64,000 nucleotides of DNA, taken from positions 558,001 through 622,000 of the forward strand of contig OZ244909.1 of the NCBI GenBank assembly GCA_965221725.1, in the 5' to 3' direction. The stretch comes from HK1 sp965221725. GTDB lineage: Bacteria > Pseudomonadota > Gammaproteobacteria > HK1. The translations under genes were made by a program, and so were the position numbers. Shown here piece after piece: positions 61,942 to 64,000 of this stretch. Position 1 is the first letter of the stretch, and every line of letters begins with the position of its first letter. The notes below the pieces were generated by a model, which was not told the origin of the DNA, made no database searches, and saw only the letters and a program-made list of their open reading frames with translations.

Positions 61942-62895
61942 GTGGACGAATTCGAACTCATCGAACGCTGCTTTCGGGACCGCGCCATCCGGCGCCCCGG
62001 CACCGTGCTCGGCATCGGTGACGATGCGGCCGTGCTCGACCCGGACGGTCTGCCGCTCATCCGAGCCTGGGCGACGGTTCCGCTCCCCACCGGCGACGAG
62101 GGGGCCGCGACCGCGCGGCACGTGTTCGGCGCCGCCTTCATCCGGCTCGCCGCCCGGGCGGCGAGGCCGCGATGGGCGACCCTCGCCCTCACCCTGGAAG
62201 CGGCCGCCCCCGCACAGACCGAATCCTTCGCGATCGCGGCGGCATCGCTCTGCGATGCATGCGGCGTCGAGCTGGTCGGCGGCGACACCACGCGCGGCCC
62301 CGGGCGCGCGACCGTCTTCGCGTCCGGCCCGGAAGACCAGCGCCGCCGTCGGGATGCGCCGCCCCCCTCCACCGCCGGTGTCGAGGCGCGGCTGTCGCTC
62401 GCGGCGGTGGAGACATCAGCACCGATCATCGCGGCCCTGGTCTGCGTCTGCACGGAACTCGCGAGTCGGGGCGCCGTGGTCCTCTGCGACGCCGGCCCGA
62501 ACCGCCATGTCACCGGCGCATCCCATGCCCTCGGCGGCTCTCGCCGGCGTTCCGGGAACGCTGTCCTGCGGGGCGATGCCGACGAGACTTCGCCCGCCGG
62601 AACCGGCAACTCCCGCCCGGCCTGGAACCCGCCCCCGAAATGGCCCCGGACGGACGCGCCGGAAATCGAAATCCCGCCGGCATCGCACTGCGGGACAGTC
62701 TCCCGAAGCACCAGCGGGAATCGCCGCTCCAGAGCATCCATTCCGAGCGATTTCCGGAGCATGGTCCAGCCTGGCAGACATGGCGGCGGCGCCCTGGAAA
62801 TCCTTGTGCATACCGATGCCGCCGGCATCGAGGCACTGCGCGCCGCCGCCGGCCACCTGTCGATGGAAACGAGACCTCTGGCCCCCGGTGACTGA
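61942..62895 (+). CDS. ThiL-like partial paralogue with divergent C-terminus
   Basis: The start (GTG 61942) reads as a standard ThiL N-terminus: DEFELIERCFRDRAIRRPG then VLGIGDDAAVLDPDG. Instead of the DTLVxGVHF and NLSDLAAMG motifs there is unrelated sequence, but colinear ThiL pattern resumes in RPRWATLALTLEAAAPAQTE and CGVELVGGDTTRGPGRATVF. After about residue 130 similarity ends; the rest is low-complexity and includes a dispersed repeat (62634-62690), with a more ordered end (GGALEILVHTDAAGIEALRA). The motifs kept here are those missing from the ORF at 58992. It could be a decaying duplicate, a rearranged thiL piece, or one half of a two-protein enzyme. Confidence 0.65.
   Translation: MDEFELIERCFRDRAIRRPGTVLGIGDDAAVLDPDGLPLIRAWATVPLPTGDEGAATARHVFGAAFIRLAARAARPRWATLALTLEAAAPAQTESFAIAAASLCDACGVELVGGDTTRGPGRATVFASGPEDQRRRRDAPPPSTAGVEARLSLAAVETSAPIIAALVCVCTELASRGAVVLCDAGPNRHVTGASHALGGSRRRSGNAVLRGDADETSPAGTGNSRPAWNPPPKWPRTDAPEIEIPPASHCGTVSRSTSGNRRSRASIPSDFRSMVQPGRHGGGALEILVHTDAAGIEALRAAAGHLSMETRPLAPGD
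62634..62690. repeat. Dispersed ~55 bp repeat, copy B
   Basis: Partner of 55520-55575, same orientation. Here it lies inside the ThiL-like ORF and is read through in frame, which suggests that this part of the ORF is not conserved protein. Confidence 0.6.
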
Positions 62896-62903
62896 ATTCG
62901 GGA

Positions 62904-63584
62904 ATGACCGAATTCAGCCGCACCCCGCCGCCCCGCCGCGAATCGGAGCTTCTGGCCCGGGCCGACGCCATCGCCGGACTCACCCTGGGCGACGTCGCCG
63001 CCAGGCACGGGCTGCCCGTACCGGCGACCACCCGGCAAGGCAAGGGCTGGACCGGAATCGTCATCGAACACGCACTCGGCGCGAACGCGGGCTCGCTGTC
63101 CGAGCCGGACTTCCGGCTGATCTCGGTGGAGCTGAAGACGATCCCGATCGGCGTGAACCGCCGGCCGCTCGAATCGACCTACGTATGCACGGTGCCGTTG
63201 GCGGGCGACGCCGGCCCGCGCTGGCGGGACTCGAACGTGCGGCGCAAGCTCGCGCGCGTGCTCTGGGTGCCGTTCGAAGGCGACCGGGCGATCCCGCTGC
63301 CCGCGCGACGCATCGGAGCCGCGCTGCTGTGGAGCCCATCGCACGAGGAGGAGGCGACGCTCGCGAGCGACTGGGAGACACTGATGGATCGGGTCGTGCT
63401 CGGCCGGGTGGAGGAGATCTCGGCTCGGGAGGGCGAGTGCCTGCAAATCCGCCCCAAGGCCGCGAACGCGGCGGCGCGGCGGCGCGCCATCGGGGCGAGC
63501 GGCGCCTGGGAGACGACCCTGCCGCGCGGGTTCTACCTGCGGACGAGCTTCACCGCCGCCGTCCTCGCCCGGCACTACGCCTGA
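62904..63584 (+). CDS. mutH: DNA mismatch repair endonuclease MutH
   Basis: Nicks the unmethylated strand at hemimethylated GATC sites in methyl-directed mismatch repair. A 226-residue protein with LARADAIAGLTLGDVA at the start, GKGWTGIVIEHALGANAG, and the catalytic Asp/Glu/Lys in SEPDFRLISVELKTIPIG near residue 68. C-terminal GFYLRTSFTAAVLARHYA is typical. MutH is largely limited to gammaproteobacteria, supporting the taxonomic guess, and implies Dam methylation. Confidence 0.95.
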   Translation: MTEFSRTPPPRRESELLARADAIAGLTLGDVAARHGLPVPATTRQGKGWTGIVIEHALGANAGSLSEPDFRLISVELKTIPIGVNRRPLESTYVCTVPLAGDAGPRWRDSNVRRKLARVLWVPFEGDRAIPLPARRIGAALLWSPSHEEEATLASDWETLMDRVVLGRVEEISAREGECLQIRPKAANAAARRRAIGASGAWETTLPRGFYLRTSFTAAVLARHYA

Positions 63585-63597
63585 CTGATCGCCAACC

Positions 63598-63789
63598 CTA
63601 CGCCCGACTGATCATCACGATCATCAAAACGACGAAGGCGGCGACGAGCAGGATCGGCACCAGCGCCGCCCGCCAGTCTCCCGCCCCGGCCTTCGGCGCC
63701 TTCTCCGCCGCCCGCTTCGCGCCCGGCCCGAAGAAGTAGAGCACCGCGAGCACCAGCACCCCGGCGAGAATCAGCTCCCAGATTTCCAT
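63598..63789 (-). CDS. Small membrane protein with two helices, 63 residues
   Basis: Two membrane segments (WELILAGVLVLAVLYFF and ALVPILLVAAFVVLMIVMIS) joined by a short basic loop (KRAAEKAPKAGAGDW). ATG 63789 starts it; the longer frame upstream is Arg-rich. It converges with mutH (13-base gap). Family not recognised. The last 211 bases of the window hold no recognised gene. Confidence 0.65.
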   Translation of the reverse strand: MEIWELILAGVLVLAVLYFFGPGAKRAAEKAPKAGAGDWRAALVPILLVAAFVVLMIVMISRA

Positions 63790-64000
63790 GTGCCGTCACC
63801 CCTCCGGGCCGGCGTGGATACCGGCCGGTGCATTCCGGCTGCCGCCGCCTCGCCGCCCTTTCGAACCGCCCGGACAGTCTACCCCCGATCGGCGCCGAGC
63901 CCGGCCCGCGATGGCGCACGGTCCGCGGCTCCGCAGAGGTCCGTTTCAACGTATTTTTTGGCGCGGGGTACGCGGACTTTCGCGTCGATTTCGGCAAGAG

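Overview
The window is GC-rich bacterial DNA, most likely from a gammaproteobacterium. Supporting signs are a mutH gene, the nrdR-ribD-ribE-ribBA-ribH-nusB-thiL-pgpA gene order, a DUF938 methyltransferase, and birA next to a tRNA-Thr(TGT). No rRNA, CRISPR array or replication origin was seen. Genus cannot be decided from the sequence alone.

Layout. 1-4.1 kb: the end of a DUF4143-type ATPase gene, then leuD and leuC. leuC sits alone between two ~160 bp inverted repeats. 4.1-28.5 kb is accessory DNA: a small orphan gene, a frameshifted zinc-ribbon repeat protein, gene fragments, and a ~3,200-residue FnIII/Calx-beta autotransporter with a 24-nt poly-G tract near its start. Upstream of it are two coiled-coil genes (DUF1640-like and a nuclease-fold protein), then an ISAs1-type insertion sequence carrying a DruA-like (DUF4338) domain and a nonsense mutation. 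After that come a lipoprotein, a membrane-anchored thermonuclease, an AT-rich FRG-TPR gene and two tandem tyrosine recombinases. 28.5-37.4 kb: a second DUF4143 ATPase, msrA, a relic HTH regulator, an alpha/beta hydrolase, a dimethylglycine/sarcosine dehydrogenase-like enzyme, a lipidated subtilisin autotransporter and tRNA-Thr.

37.4-46.3 kb is a minus-strand run of cell-surface glycan genes (four glycosyltransferases, a histidine phosphatase, a polysaccharide deacetylase and a 47-residue coupled ORF) ending in birA. 46.6-53.5 kb: three-gene transhydrogenase pntAA-pntAB-pntB, then ispG, pncB and a DUF938 methyltransferase, all minus strand. 53.7-63.8 kb: nrdR, the riboflavin genes, nusB, an N-terminally truncated thiL, a secreted Calx-beta protein, pgpA, a second partial ThiL-like gene, mutH and a small membrane protein.

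The most interesting signals are: (1) thiL appears as two ORFs that keep complementary subsets of the active-site motifs, each lying just after a copy of one ~180-230 bp inverted-repeat element; (2) the poly-G24 tract lies in frame between a good Shine-Dalgarno/ATG and the signal peptide of the giant adhesin, which looks like a phase-variation switch; (3) several families of intergenic inverted or dispersed repeats; (4) the DruA-like/ISAs1 transposase fusion with intact ends; (5) the AT-rich FRG-TPR gene beside paired recombinases. Many slippage-prone repeats lie in or next to genes (ribD, the phosphatase, the deacetylase, the DUF3782-like protein, the birA leader).
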